Positions 10,962 through 22,750 of a stretch of DNA of 64,000 bases are shown in pieces. The stretch's first letter is position 1. Every line of letters starts with the position of its first letter. The notes below the pieces were generated by a model, which saw only the letters and a program-made list of their open reading frames with translations, was not told where the DNA came from and made no database searches. Source of the stretch: Papaver somniferum (Eukaryota; Streptophyta; Magnoliopsida; Ranunculales; Papaveraceae); contig NC_039359.1 of assembly GCF_003573695.1 (NCBI RefSeq), positions 155,860,210-155,924,209 on the forward strand, given 5' to 3'. The position numbers were made by a program, and so were the translations under genes.

Positions 10962-12004
10962 ATGGAGAAGGTGGTGGACATGGAGCAGCAACAGGCTAAA
11001 GAGATGGGTAAATTTGTTGTTTTTGATGCTAAGGATATCTGGCCTGCTCATGAGGATTTGCCTGCAGGTCTAATTCGTGAACGTATTCCAAAACACGTTG
11101 CATTTATCATGGATGGAAGCCGAAGGTGGGCTATTAAGAGAGGATTGGAGCCTACTCTAGGTCATAATGCATCATCTCATAGTGTAAAACTTCTTGCTCA
11201 GTTATGTTGTAATTGGGGTATTAAGGTCATGACAGTATTTGCATTCTCTACTGGGAACTGGGTTCGACCTCAAGTCAGTCATCTATTTCCCTCGCTCTAA
11301 ACATAAATTTTACCACTAGTTTGGTTTCTCTACTTGCTGATGAATATTATGTGTTTTTTCAGGTTGAGGTTGACTTCTTAATGGACACATTCGAGCTAGT
11401 TTCCTTGAGAGACGTCGAGGTTTTCATGAGGTAATCAAATGCATGATTTGGAAATGGTGAAATAATTCATGCATGATACAATGTTTTAACATGACTAACC
11501 ATTATAAGTGCACGACGCAGGAATGAGGTTCGAATATCTATAATAGGGGACACCACAAAGCTACCAACTGGACTACAACAAGCGCTGTCAAAGGCAACAG
11601 AAATAACGAAGAACTACGCGAAACTTCATTTGATCGTGGGAATCAACTACGGCGGTAGAGAAGACATATTACAAGCATGTCAAAGTATCTCTCGCAAAGT
11701 AAAAGATAATCTCATCAAACCAGAAGACATCAACGAAAACCTATTTAATCAAGAGCTTGATACAAAGTGTACTGAATTCCCTTACCCTGATCTACTAGTC
11801 AGAACTAGTGGCGAACATAGGATCAGTAACTTCTTAATGTGGCAATTAGCTTACTCCGAAATTTATTTTGAGGATTGTCTCTGGCCTGACTTTGGCGAGA
11901 AAGAATTTGTCAAGGCATTACGATCCTTTCAAGATAGACGGAGACGATACGGAGGACAAGATGAAGACAATTTGGGAGTGGAAAGTCGTAATCAATCTAA
12001 CTGA
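10962..12004 (+). CDS. cis-Prenyltransferase (dehydrodolichyl diphosphate synthase-like), 3 exons
   Basis: Predicted enzyme that adds isopentenyl diphosphate in cis to an allylic diphosphate (UPP synthase fold), giving Z-prenyl chains. Exons 10962-11273, 11363-11430 and 11521-12004 have GT-AG introns and a continuous frame, giving about 287 residues, a normal length. Conserved regions: HVAFIMDGSRRWA (residues about 48-60, with the substrate/metal Asp), GIKVMTVFAFSTGNW, the RPQVEVDFLM junction across intron 1, IVGINYGGREDI, and region V DLLVRTSGEHR-SNFLMWQ followed by LWPDFGEKEF. Two usually invariant residues differ: MDGS instead of MDGN, and STGNW instead of STENW. No transit peptide is obvious. 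The ATG is the first before the conserved core; upstream codons in frame lack ATG. Product chain length cannot be inferred. Confidence 0.88.
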
Positions 12005-12256
12005 TTACCGGAAACCGAGTGTTTTTGAACGTTTGTGTGTGCTTATTTTAGCATTTCCTAATATACAAAATCATGGCTTGTAATTTATTTATTTTTATTA
12101 TTTTTATTCTCAATTCTTGTGTTTGCTTGTTCGGGAGAGTTACTCCCCAAAGTCATGCATCCAACTCCCTCACGTCCTTCTTCAAGTGAAAGAGGACTTG
12201 GTAGGGTTATTCTATCTGTCCGCCTGCATGTCTGTCATGTAGATGTTATAGAGAGC

Positions 12257-12402
12257 TTGATGTTATAGACATAGTAAGAAAGCAAGATGCAGCCGATTTA
12301 AGCAAATGGAGTTGCTTGTGGATCACTTTAGCATTAGGCGTTTTCTACAGAGTTCTCTTTTACATCTCTTTATTATGTGGCAGCAGGAACAAGAGAAAGT
12401 AG
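12257..12402 (+). pseudogene. 3'-terminal fragment of a second ABCG transporter gene
   Basis: In frame this reads D-I-V-R-K-Q-D-A-A-D-L-S-K-W onward to GSRNKRK and a TAG at 12400-12402. It matches the last 44 codons of the ABCG gene (8612-8744) with mostly conservative changes, and the downstream UTR is also alike (ACATGTCTTGT then TTTTTCA and CATGTAATATT near 12430-12465 against 8769-8815). There is no upstream ABCG sequence, so it is a truncated copy. The substitutions spare the frame, which suggests it was once part of a functional paralogue. Confidence 0.9.
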
Positions 12403-12755
12403 TTCTCTTAAAAGTTAATCTACGACATGTCTTGTGGACTGAGAGTTTTTCATTTGTCATGTAATATTCTCTAGATCGTCGATAATTTCATGGGGTTTAT
12501 TTGGTGCTGATGTTCGATTCCCCGCTTACAAATTAATTTCTTCCCTTGGGGTCAGAGAGGGAGACAATGTAGAGCTCGCCCAAATAAATTTTGCACCCCC
12601 TATTAAAAGCCCGAGTGAGTTTTTGCACCTCTATTAAAAGCCCAATTGAGTTGAGCTTGTTTCTAAGTTTCCTGTTTGCATACTATTCGGTAACCTTCCC
12701 TATAACAAACACAAAAAATGAAAACAAACGTGCCAGTATCAACGTACTGCCATGA
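12403..12755. other. Spacer
   Basis: It includes the UTR-like remainder of the ABCG fragment to about 12475, then unassigned AT-rich sequence with a short duplicated phrase (CCTATTAAAAGCCC near 12598 and 12631). No gene is seen. Confidence 0.4.
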
Positions 12756-13549
12756 TTATTTTTTTTTTGAAAGTTAATATATTTAAACAGATACAAAACA
12801 GAAAAAAGTTACATGAGGCCATTATCTCAGTGTAAGGAATTGAAATATGAGAATTTTTCAGCAGGGTGTTCTCCTTAGGTGTGATTACATTTGAAACTAG
12901 AGAGATAACATCAAAAGCTAAAGCAGAAAGAAGAAATTGTGGCATTAATCTCCATTGTTGTTTGTAATGGCCTTGCTTCCTTGCCTCATTTGCCAAAGCA
13001 TCTGCTACATTATTGCTATTTCTATGATCGAAAATAAAACCCAAAAAGTACTTACAAGTCTGTAGAACTCTTTGAGCTTCAATTACTGTGACCTTGTTTC
13101 TCTAGTGAATTGTGTTGTTGTGACCTCGAGCAAAGTCTATAACTCTTTGCAATCTCCCTCTACCTTGCTTTGCAGATCATGATTGTTTCCCACTTTGCTG
13201 CTTCAAGCAAAGCTAGAGCTTCTGCCTCCTCAAGGTTGGCGGCATTGATGGTCCCAGATCCATGTTGGATAGTTTTTCCCGCTGAAGAATGAAAAATTAG
13301 ACCATATCCAGCATTTTCATTCGCATCAATCCAAGAGGCATCAAAATTAAGCTTGAATGGATTCAAAGAAGGGGGCAACCAAGTGTTATTATTGTTTGAG
13401 ATCCTAACAGTATTATTTACAGAGCTTGTGACTAGACTATTAGTAGGACTAAGTCCAGCATTAGTAGGAGTAGCACTCAGAGAAGAGTGAGACCAAAATT
13501 TTAAGTGTCTAAGAACATCCAAAGAAAGATGAACACTAGAAGTAGATTT
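12756..13549 (-). mobile_element. LINE (L1-type) 3' fragment with RNase H domain
   Basis: Minus-strand frames 13160-13522 and 12739-13044 encode the C-terminal RNase H-like domain found in plant LINE ORF2: FKLNFDASWIDANENAGYG, then a Glu-rich AEALALLEAAKW, then DHRNSNNVADALANEARKQG. The frames are offset, so it is degenerate. A T-run at 12758-12768 on the plus strand is the poly(A) tail of the element. The 5' side is cut by the SIRE-like LTR at 13550. Confidence 0.75.
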
Positions 13550-16044
13550 TGAAAAAGCAGGGGTCTAACAACCACACCTAATATTTCCCTTAACAATCTG
13601 TATGGACTAACTCCAGTATACTTTCAAAAGAATCAACTAGACAGTCAAACTCAATCTTAAGAAAAGTATATCAAAGAGTTATATCTCTGTTTCTTAATGT
13701 AATCAACAAATCAAACAGATAGAAATACGTGATCCTGATTAATATAAGAAACAACTTGGACGGTATCAAAAAACAATATCCAAGTGTCAATCAATTCAAT
13801 CAACAACCAAAGGTTGGATTCACAATTGATTGAACTCACAACCTGTGATATTTCAATTATATAAATAAATATAATGCGGAAAAAAAATAACACAGTCACC
13901 AGAAGTTTTGTTAACGAGGAAACCACAAATGCAGAAAAACCCCGGGACCTAGTCCATATTTGAACACCACACTGTATTAAGCGGCCACAGACACTAGCCT
14001 ACTCCAAGTTAACTTCGGACTGGAATGTAGTTGAGACCTAACCAATATCGCACTGATCAAGGTACATTCGTGTTCCTTACGCTTCTAGAACCACACCGGA
14101 TTCTGCGCACTTGATTCTCTTAACTGATCTCACCCACAACTAAGACTTGCTACGGCCCAAAGTCGAAGACTTGATAAACCAATCTATCTCACATAGAAAA
14201 GTCTATTGAATAAATAAATTTGTCTTCCACAGATATACCTATGAGTTATGTTCCGAATTTTGATAAATCAAGGTGAACATGAACCAAATGATATACCGAC
14301 TTATATTCCCGAAGAACAGCCTAGAAATATCAATCACCTCACAATAGTCTTAATCGTATGTTAGCGAAAAAAGATAACGTGGAATCACAAACGATGAGAC
14401 AAAGATGTTTGTGACTACTTTTTATCTTGCCTATCGGAGATTAAATCTCGAGCAAATCTTAGAGAAGATAGTACTCAATCACGATAGAAAACAGCAAGAT
14501 CAGAACACGCAACTATAAAGAAAATAGTTGGGTCTGGCTTCACAATCCCAATAAGTCTTCAAGTCGTTAACCTACAGGATTTTAGAAAAACCTAAGGTCA
14601 AAGGAGAATAGACTCTAGTCGCAACTAGTATCACATAAGAGGTGTGGGGATCAAGTTTCCCAGTTGCTAGAGTTCTCCCTTATATAGTCTTCAAATCAGG
14701 GTTTGAAATTAATGTAACCTTGGTAACAAAGCATTCAATATTCATTGTTAGATGAAAACCTGATTAAACTCAAGCTAATATCTTTCAACCGTTAAATCGA
14801 CTTAGTTTGTTACACACAAAATGAAAAGTGACTTCTTTTAGATATGAGTAACCGTACCTAAACGTGTAAACCTTTGTTGGCTCAATAATAGTTAACCGAA
14901 GTTATCCGTATGAACACTTTCATATCAACCTTATTCATCTTAACCATAACTAGTTCAAATGACTCAAATTAAACTAGTTCTAGAGTTGTTCAATTGTTTA
15001 TATTCTCATAGAAGTATACAAGACACAATTGAAGCAAAATCGATTTTGATTCATTTGAATAAATTCATGGACATTATATCCATGGTTTGCAAAAGATTGC
15101 ATTCCTTATTATGAAAATATATTAGTTCATGAACAAACCGATTTTATAACATAACCCACTCAAGTATGCAAACGGACACAAATACCTAAGTGGCAGAACT
15201 AAGTTTGGGTTCGCTAGTACGCGAACGGGTACGCATACCACCAAACTCAGTAAAGTCCCGAAACTTGAACCTCACGCCAGTACGCGTACTGGTATGCGTA
15301 CTTAGTTCACGGACCTCTACTAAACCAATCAATACGCATATGGGTATGCATACCATGGTTCCCGGACTTGGAATAACTTGAAACAGTTAGCATACAAGTA
15401 CACATACTGTGTTATACCCAATCATGGTTATTTGTTCTAAACTCCCATTTCAATCATTGAAACATTCTCGGAAGACGACAATAGCTGTCTCACACAAACT
15501 ATTAGCTTCAAAGCAATTTTCAAGTGATCGAATGATCAATACGAAACATTCTGATTCTACATCAAATGATTGTCTCACACAAATCATGTAAGATGTTACC
15601 AGGCGATTTTCACATGATCATCTTTTGACTTTCTTAAAGAATATAAGATGAACTTGGTTAAAGCGAAAGCTTACTAACACATATTTTGAGAAATATGTCA
15701 GCAAGTTAAACTCAGCTCGAAATATCAAATTTGTATAACCGAAGTCTATATAGCTATACGACTTTTGTCTCAAATAGGAGATAGAGTAGATAAACTTTTG
15801 AGTGATAGATGAGTTCAAGTGTCCACATACCTTTTGTTGATGAAGTTCCACAAGCTCCCCTTAGTAGTTCTTCGTCTTCAATCGATGAACGTCGTGAAGT
15901 CTAATGCTAAACTACACTTTTTATCCTAATCCGAGACTTAGCTATAAGTAGACTAGAAATCAAGACTTATAGTTATGACAACTAAACTTGACAACAAGCT
16001 TGAGATAGCAACGCTTGCGAGTTCGACCGAGCAGTGTTCTAACA
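13550..16044 (-). mobile_element. Intact SIRE/Maximus-like copia 3' LTR, 2495 bp
   Basis: On the minus strand the LTR starts TGTTAGAACACTG at 16044 and ends CCCCTGCTTTTTCA at 13550, giving TG...CA termini. The start is preceded directly by a polypurine tract at 16045-16062. The scrambled halves at 1960-3874 share both termini, which confirms the ends. The long LTR and the polypurine tracts point to the SIRE lineage of Ty1/copia. The flanking LINE is cut at the outer edge. Confidence 0.8.
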
Positions 16045-16689
16045 ATCTCCCCCTTTTTCAATTTTAGTGACAAAACTATCAATACATATGGAATAAAACA
16101 TAAATAAACTTTGTAGCTCTCAATCCAAATGCTTGATTTCCTTGGTTTTTCAACATTACTCGAAATCTCCGTCACTTCCAAGTACTCCAGTGATTCTGAT
16201 TGTGTTCAACTCAGCATCATAGTTATTGAAGATCCGTATCTATAACAACGAGAAAACAGTAGCTCTTAATCATTGTTATACAGTGTCATAGTATTATTAC
16301 ATAGCATCAAAGTCCAGTTGTATCACAACTTTGACAACAATACTATGGTGATATGTATCACTCCCCCTTAGTCAATACTTCATCTCACATGAAAACCAAT
16401 CCCCTTAAATAATGATCTGTAAACGTATGTATTTGTAGTGTGAACTACACATTAATTCTCCCCCTTTTTGCCAATATAAATTGGAAAAGGTACGAAAACT
16501 AGTGGGATCATAATGAAATTCTCATAGAGATACTTCGTGATTAAAAGAGAAAATATCAACTTTGTTTAGATGCAATCATACAGCCGAAACTAAATGCATT
16601 CATCAAGGAGTTAATAAAGATGCAATCATATAGCCTACCATATGTATTTTTAATGTGAACTACACATTAATTCTCCCCCTTTTTTGTCA
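16045..16689 (-). mobile_element. 3' internal region of the SIRE-like element with repeated polypurine tracts
   Basis: No ORF. On the plus strand there are several pyrimidine tracts (ATCTCCCCCTTTTTC at 16045, CTCCCCCTTA at 16361, TTCTCCCCCTTTTTG at 16457, TTCTCCCCCTTTTTTG at 16671). On the element strand these are AAAAAGGGGGAGA tracts. Extra polypurine tracts upstream of the 3' LTR are a known trait of SIRE elements. The element is cut at about 16690, where Tat reverse transcriptase sequence begins. Confidence 0.7.
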
Positions 16690-17520
16690 ATATTTCTTTA
16701 AAGTCTCCAACATAATCGATCGTCTTTCTGCTTTTTACTAGTATGTCGTCTACATAAACTTCTAACGTCGTGTACCCATTTTGCAAATATCTTCTCCATC
16801 ATTTGTTGATACGTCGCCCCCGCATTATTTAATCCGAATGGCATTCTCGTATAATAGTATAATCTTTGAGGTGCAAAGAAAGATGTATGCTCTTGATCTT
16901 CCTCCGCCAGAGCTCTCTGATTGTATCCTGAATAGTCATCCATGAGTGATAGCCTTTCGCATCCTGTCACTGCTTCCACCATTTATGGTATATCTGGAAG
17001 GTGAAAACTGTCTTTTGGACAAGTTTTTCTCAAGTCACTGAAGTCAATGCAAATGTGTATCCCCTTGTTCTTCTTTGGCACCACCACCATGTTTGCAATC
17101 CATACTGGGTATTTTTCCGTTCTAATTATTCCTGATTCAATCATCTTATGTAGCTCTACTTTTATCTGGTGATGATATGTTGTTGCTATTTTCCTTATCC
17201 TCTGTTTGAATGTCTTCACATTGGGGTCGATGTCCAACTTGTGACACACGATGGATGGGTATATGCCTGGCATTTCCTCCATACTCCATGCGAAGTCATC
17301 ATGATATTCGCGCAACGGGTTTATTAACCTTTCTTCTTCCTCTGCATCCATCTTGGTTCCTATTTTCACCATCCTCGGTTCTTCTTTTGTCCCTATATTT
17401 ATATCTTATGTTGGCTCTGCTGTTGTAAAATTCTCCTTCTGTTCTCCTAATAGCGATGGTTTTTTTATTTCGCGTATTGGCTCTCCTTATTTCTCAGAGA
17501 TTTCCCTTGGTCATCCACCA
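16690..17520 (-). pseudogene. Ty3/gypsy (Tat) reverse transcriptase fragment
   Basis: Minus frames 16983-17372 and 16698-16982 are the same reading frame, broken by a stop at 16981-16983. They encode FAWSMEEMPGI, the palm entry PVWIANMVVVPKKNKG, CIDFSDL, motif A region SLMDDYSGYNQ and MPFGLNNAGATYQ. The homologous stretch in the next element is 23080-23830. The fragment ends just before the YVDD box: a 'VRSLCRRHTSKKQ' reading shows a frameshift there. It is truncated on both sides. Confidence 0.85.
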
Positions 17521-19258
17521 ATGATCCTCACAAAATTCGCATTTGTTCTGCTTTAAATAAACTTCTATGCGAATTTCCTTCTAATAAAGCTACAAGAGAT
17601 GAGATCCATTCTCAAATTGATCCAAGTTTTCATACCGCTCTAGATGTCTTGGTAAGTACCTTTTGTATATGTTCTTTTGATTATAATATCTTAATTATTT
17701 ATCCTTATTTTCTTTCTTCCTTAGGAATCTCATCGTTGAATGATTTTGGCTGAAGGGCAATTTAAATCTAGTTGCTCTCAACTAGAACTTTCACACCAGA
17801 ACTCTCTTTTAGAAAAGGAAGTTGGTAAACTGAAAGGAGAACTCCAAGTTGCAATCCTTGATTCTGAAGGTCTTCGCAACCAGAACCAAAAACTTAGAGG
17901 TATTTTTCTTTTTACTTATTGCTTCTTGTAGTATATTTCTTCTCTTATCCACACTTTTTAAACTTTCCATGCATCTATTAAGATTTAAACCAGAAGCGAG
18001 TTGCGGAGAGATTCACCTTCCAATTTCTTGCTGAAGATATTCGTGCGAATAATGAGACGTTGCAGATTCAATTAAATGAATTAAATAACCAACATTCATA
18101 TTCGCTTGACCATATTAACAATCTAACTCATGAAAATAGTCATCTTAATCAAGATATTGAAGTATTAAATGCTCAGATTTCCCATATGTCTAAGTTGTTA
18201 TATAGTGTTGATTTAAGACATCAAACCTTATCAGAAGAGAACCATACTCTTTCTATGGAGAAACACTCCTTTTTAAAGAAAGAAGCAATGTTTTCGCATC
18301 AGTACTTAATTCTCCAGAAAATAAATGATGATCAAGAACAAGCTCTTCGTTCACTAGAAGTTCAGCACGAAGCATCATTTAAGGAATTAAACACCCAGAA
18401 TGGAAAAATCATCAAAAGTAAAATAAACTTGAATGTGAAGATGAACCAGCTTCAAGAACAATATGATCAACTGAAGCATTCTCATGATGACCTTATGAAA
18501 AAGTATAATTCCCTCTCTGCTGATAAAAAGAAGATTCGATCGCGTCTCAATGATTTAATTGGCGACGATTTCGATAAAGCTATGGAAAGTATGAAGAATA
18601 ACACTCCTGCCTTTTCTAAATTCTGCGAAGGTAGTCAGCTAGAGTTGACTGCCTTAAATTTCTAATCCTTTCATTTATTTCTTCGAATTTTGCTTCCAAA
18701 TTATGATTCCATATTAATCTTTGCAGAATCTGAAAAGTCAAATCAATTCACTATTTCCAAGTTGAGATCTGACTTAGCTAAAGTCCGCAAGGATCTTACG
18801 AACCTGGAAATTTCTTATACGAATCTTGAGGTTTCTCTTACTGCTTCTCGAGACCGAGCGCGAAGAAGATTCGCATATCTTCAAAATTTCGCAGAAATCA
18901 ATGCCAGAAATGTTGAGAAAGAAGTTATTCGCAAGGCTCATGTTAATGCTCAGACTTTAGTTAATCAAATCCTTTTGAGCAACTCTCTTTCTCCAGTAAC
19001 TGTCCCTCCCCTAATATAAGCGAAGACGAGAAGTATCCAGAGCCAGATAGTGACTATGAATTTGTAAGCGATGATGAAAAAGATCATGAAGATGATATTG
19101 ATGCTTCTTTTTTAGAGGATCAACTTGAAAAGAACAAATCTGGCAATGTTGATTCTGTTGAAAAGGCTAATGCTGAAGTTAAGGAACCAAATCCAAGTCA
19201 CAAGATTGATGTTGAAAAGTCTTTGATTGAAAAAGATGTACCTTCCAACAATGCTTAG
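17521..19258 (+). CDS. Coiled-coil protein of Tat elements, antisense gene (5'-truncated, decayed)
   Basis: A plus-strand, intron-containing reading frame antisense to the Tat pol genes on either side. Exon-like parts: about 17553-17652 (NKLLCEFPSNKATRDEI...), 17726-17899, 18001-18630, 18727-19019, then an acidic tail 19016-19258 in another frame ending at TAG 19256-19258. Introns with GT-AG ends at 17653-17725, 17900-18000 and 18631-18726 join in frame. Breaks: a TGA at 17737-17739 and a frameshift near 19015. The protein is a long heptad-rich coiled coil (EENHTLSMEKHSFL, DQLKHSHDDLMKKYNSL) with a Glu/Asp-rich tail (EKYPEPDSDYEFVSDDE). Tat elements are known to carry antisense genes, often with a gypsy-transposon domain (PF04195) before a coiled coil; assignment to that family is inference, since the N-terminal part is missing. 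Confidence 0.6.
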
Positions 19259-20447
19259 TCTTCTCACTCCTTAATTATCTGAATTCCCCTTTTATATTTT
19301 TATACATTTTGAACTTGTTTCTTAATCAAGAAAGATAATATCTTTTTATCTTAACTCCCCTATTTTCCTCTTATTATATGTCTTGTAAGAAACAAGTATA
19401 CGAATTTTATGGATCCTGCTATCTTTCGTGAATTCCCTGCAAAACAACATTAGTTTATATATAGCTTTTCTCATGAGGTCTTATGTTGCCTTCCTAAGTA
19501 AAGGTCTTATCTTGCCTTAATTTATCTTTTATTTCTGTGCGACGAGATCGCAGGCGGTCATTGCACCTAAATGTAAAGACCCTTTGATCTCGCCTTATCA
19601 TATTCTTGTATTATTGCCTCTTCAGATTTTTCTCATGCGTAAATATGACAAGCCTTAATACTCCCGTGAGTAAAAAGCCTCATGACATTTACGTCTTTTG
19701 ACACAATTCAGCTCCCTAATGTATGCTTCCGTCCTTGTATTCCCCCTGGTTGCCCCTTCAAGGAAGATTACCTACCGGGTTAAGGTTGGCTCCTCCCATC
19801 CGGTAATACAACAACCAGTTGATTTCACAGCCTCTTATCCCTCCACCGATAAGGTTTATGGTTACGAGACCGCACCCTAAGTGGGGTATCTTCGGACCGA
19901 GTGCATCATAGTCAGGACTTGTCAAGAGTGGCAAGGTACGCTCCAGACGCCTCGGGCACTCTTGACTCAACCGTGTACCTCGGCGCCCTGATCGAGTTTC
20001 TGCACTCCTTAGGAAAGATCTTATTACCCTAATCTTTCAATTCAGGTGTCTTTCCTGGATGGGCATTTTCGTTTTTCTCACCCCAAATCTCCATGATTTA
20101 AGTTCCAGAGTCGATGTAGCTTTCCCTTGAGTCATGCTTACTAGGTTTTCCCCGATTATGACGTGCGATAGGTCTTACTTTTTGCCTCTTGCATTTATGC
20201 GAACTAGGTTGCACGCCACATTCGGATGCCTAGCCTCCTTAATTAAAGTTTTTATTTTTGTTGCCTTCTATTAAGGCCTTATTTCAAGATCTTACATTTT
20301 CCTTTTTCTGATGAAAGAATTTCTTGAGAATGAACAAAATCTTCAAACTTGTTTATTGAATTGAATATTACAATTATGTTCAAAAAATATGAACTCGCAT
20401 TCTTGTCTTCGCATTCTTTTCACCTGTGCTATTCATATCGTATGTAC
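19259..20447 (-). mobile_element. Long untranslated region between integrase and antisense gene of a Tat element
   Basis: No sustained coding frame. It shares segments with 30400-31400 downstream of the other Tat integrase: the repeated word GAGGTCTTAT (19473, 19500, 20167), a CTCCCTAATG...CCCCCTGGTTGCCCC block near 19710, GGTTACGAGACCGCACCCTA near 19858, and GCGAACTAGGTTGCACGCC near 20200. This is the 3' region of the pol-bearing element on the minus strand. Confidence 0.6.
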
Positions 20448-21743
20448 TCATGGATAATATTTCTTCAAATATAACCTATTCGAGGGAAGATCTAATTTTC
20501 GTCCTTCATCTCTTCCTTCAAGATCCCCCAACTCATAAGCTCCATTTCTAACTATTCTTTTTATTATATATGGTCCGTCCCACCTCTTTTCTAACTTCTC
20601 ATCTCCTTCTTTCTGATAAACCGGTATTTCTCGCAACACTAATTCTCCTGGTTGAAATTCTCTTATCTTAACCCGTTTATTGTATTCTCGAGCTAATCTT
20701 CTTTGATAATTTTCCATATGTTGTAGAGCGATCTCTCTAGCTTCTTCCAGATCATCCAATTTTGTTAAAATTAAATTCGCACTTAGATTCTTCTCCCAAG
20801 CTTCTTTCTTTGTAGTAGGGATAATGACTTCTGTTGGTAACACTGCTTCTACCCCATATGTTAAACAGAAAGGTGACATTCCTGTTGCTTCCCTCCTTGT
20901 TGTTCTGTATGCCCATACTACATTATGTACTTGCTCGCACCACCCTTTATTGTGTCCTTCCAACTTCTTCTTTAATGTGTATGTGATCGTTTTGTTGGTT
21001 GCTTCCACTTGTCCATTACTCTGCGGATACAGAGGGGTAGACTTTCCACTTTGAATTTTGAACGCATTGAGTAGCATCTCTATATTGTCGCCCTCAAATT
21101 GTTTTCCATTATCAGATACTAACTGTGCCAGGATGCCAAATCTGCATATGATATTCTCAAAAATAAATGTGAATATGTCTTTATCACGAATATGTTGAAC
21201 TGCTTTTACTTCTGCCCACTTTGTGAAATAATCTGTTGAGACAATTAAATATCTTCTTTGTCATGTTCCTGGTATAAACGGACAAACAATGTCAATTCCC
21301 CATTTTCCGAATGGCCATGCGTTTGCTGACGTGTTTAGCATTGCTCCCGGTGCGTGTATCTTCTTCCCATGACGTTGGCACTCTTCGCATCGTCTTGATA
21401 CTTGTTTTGTATCTTCGTGCATGTAAATCCCATAATATCCTTGTATATTTGATTTGTATGCGAGTGATCTTCCTCCACTATGGTTTCCAGCATCCCCATA
21501 ATGTAATGCCTTTAAGATTTCCATTCCTTCTTTTCGCGTGAGACATCTAAGCGAAGGTCCGAGAAATGATCTTCTATACAGAATACCATCCCTTAATTCA
21601 TAATTCGTCGCACGACTTTTTAACTTGTGTTCTTCTAATCTTTTTCTTGGTAGATATCCCTTGTCTAGATATAGAAAAAGCTCAGTTCTCCAATCTTTGT
21701 CTTCGTTCATTTGTTCTCCTTCCTTGTATTCTACTATCATCAC
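20448..21743 (-). pseudogene. Tat integrase (broken)
   Basis: Frame 21261-21743 gives the zinc-binding HHCC region (HYGDAGNHSG...CEECQRHGKKIHAPG) and the start of the core WPFGKWGIDIV. Frame 20448-21077 gives the core end with the catalytic Glu (NGQVEATNK), YRTTRREATGMSPF, and a C-terminal GPY-type module (RWDGPYIIKRIVRNGAYEL). The segment between (21078-21260), where the second Asp should be, has stops and frameshifts, so it cannot be active. The better preserved homologue is at 31427-32571. Confidence 0.85.
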
Positions 21744-22750
21744 ATCTGCTTCTGTTTAGTCTTCTTTCTTTATAGATGGAAAATAAAGCGTTTGTATCTT
21801 TATATGTCGTGCAACTGGATCTATCAACATGGAGGGTATGAGAGCCAATGCATCTGCGAGCCTATTATCTTTTCTGCCTATGTGTCTCCAGCTTATTTTT
21901 GGAATTCGCTCTGCTAATTCCATGACCAATTTCTTGTATTTCTGTAAAGATGGTTCATTTGTACAATATTTACTTTATATCTGTCGAATTACCAACTGGG
22001 AGTCACTAGTTACTCGCGCTTCCTTTATCTCCATTTAAATTGCTAACTTCAATGCATGTACAACTGCCTCATACTCGGTTTCATTATTTGTGGATGCGAA
22101 CTCCAACCTGAGTGAGTAAGCCATTCGCGCTCCTGTTGGTGAAATAAAGACAATACCAATGTCATTTCCTTCTCCATTAGACGATCCATCTACTAGTATA
22201 TCCCATTTGTTTGAATTTCGACCTGTCAATAAATATTTAAGATTCCCATGTTCCTCATCCACGTCCATCATATCTTCTACATACTCATCTTCCTCCAATG
22301 AAAATTCTGCCAGGAACTCTATGATGATTTGTGACTTTGGTGAAGATAATACTTCGAAACCGATTTCAAAATTTCCCAATTGTGCATTCCATCTTTCAAT
22401 TCTCCCTGATATTTTTGAATTTTGCATCGCAGGCTCAATTGGTACCTTTGTTAATACCTTAATCTTATGAGCCTGAAAATAAATGCGAAGTTTAAATGAC
22501 GCATACACGAGTGCGAGAATTAGTTTTTCAATCTTTGAATAATTTTTCTCTGCGGAATTGTACGTTTTGCTTATATAATATATGGGTTTTTCTACCCCTT
22601 GATCCGAACGTAACAGGACCATGCTTAGTGCATATGGTGTTGATGTCAAATATAACAACAATTCTTCTCCTGACTTTGCCTTTTGCATAATGGATAAATT
22701 CATTAAGTAATTTTTTATGCTTTGTAATGCCTTGTCACATTCCTCTGTCC
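21744..22750 (-). pseudogene. Tat dual RNase H region
   Basis: Frame 22035-22703 covers the end of the gypsy RNase H/connection (YYISKTYNSAEKNYSKIEKLILALVYAS is its start and ALVYAS core) and a second, archaeal-like RNase H (WDILVDGSSNGEGND...NNETEYEAVVHALKLA) with catalytic Asp and Glu visible. Two RNase H domains in tandem are diagnostic of the Tat/Ogre branch of Ty3/gypsy. 21744-22034 continues the domain with stops. Confidence 0.8.
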
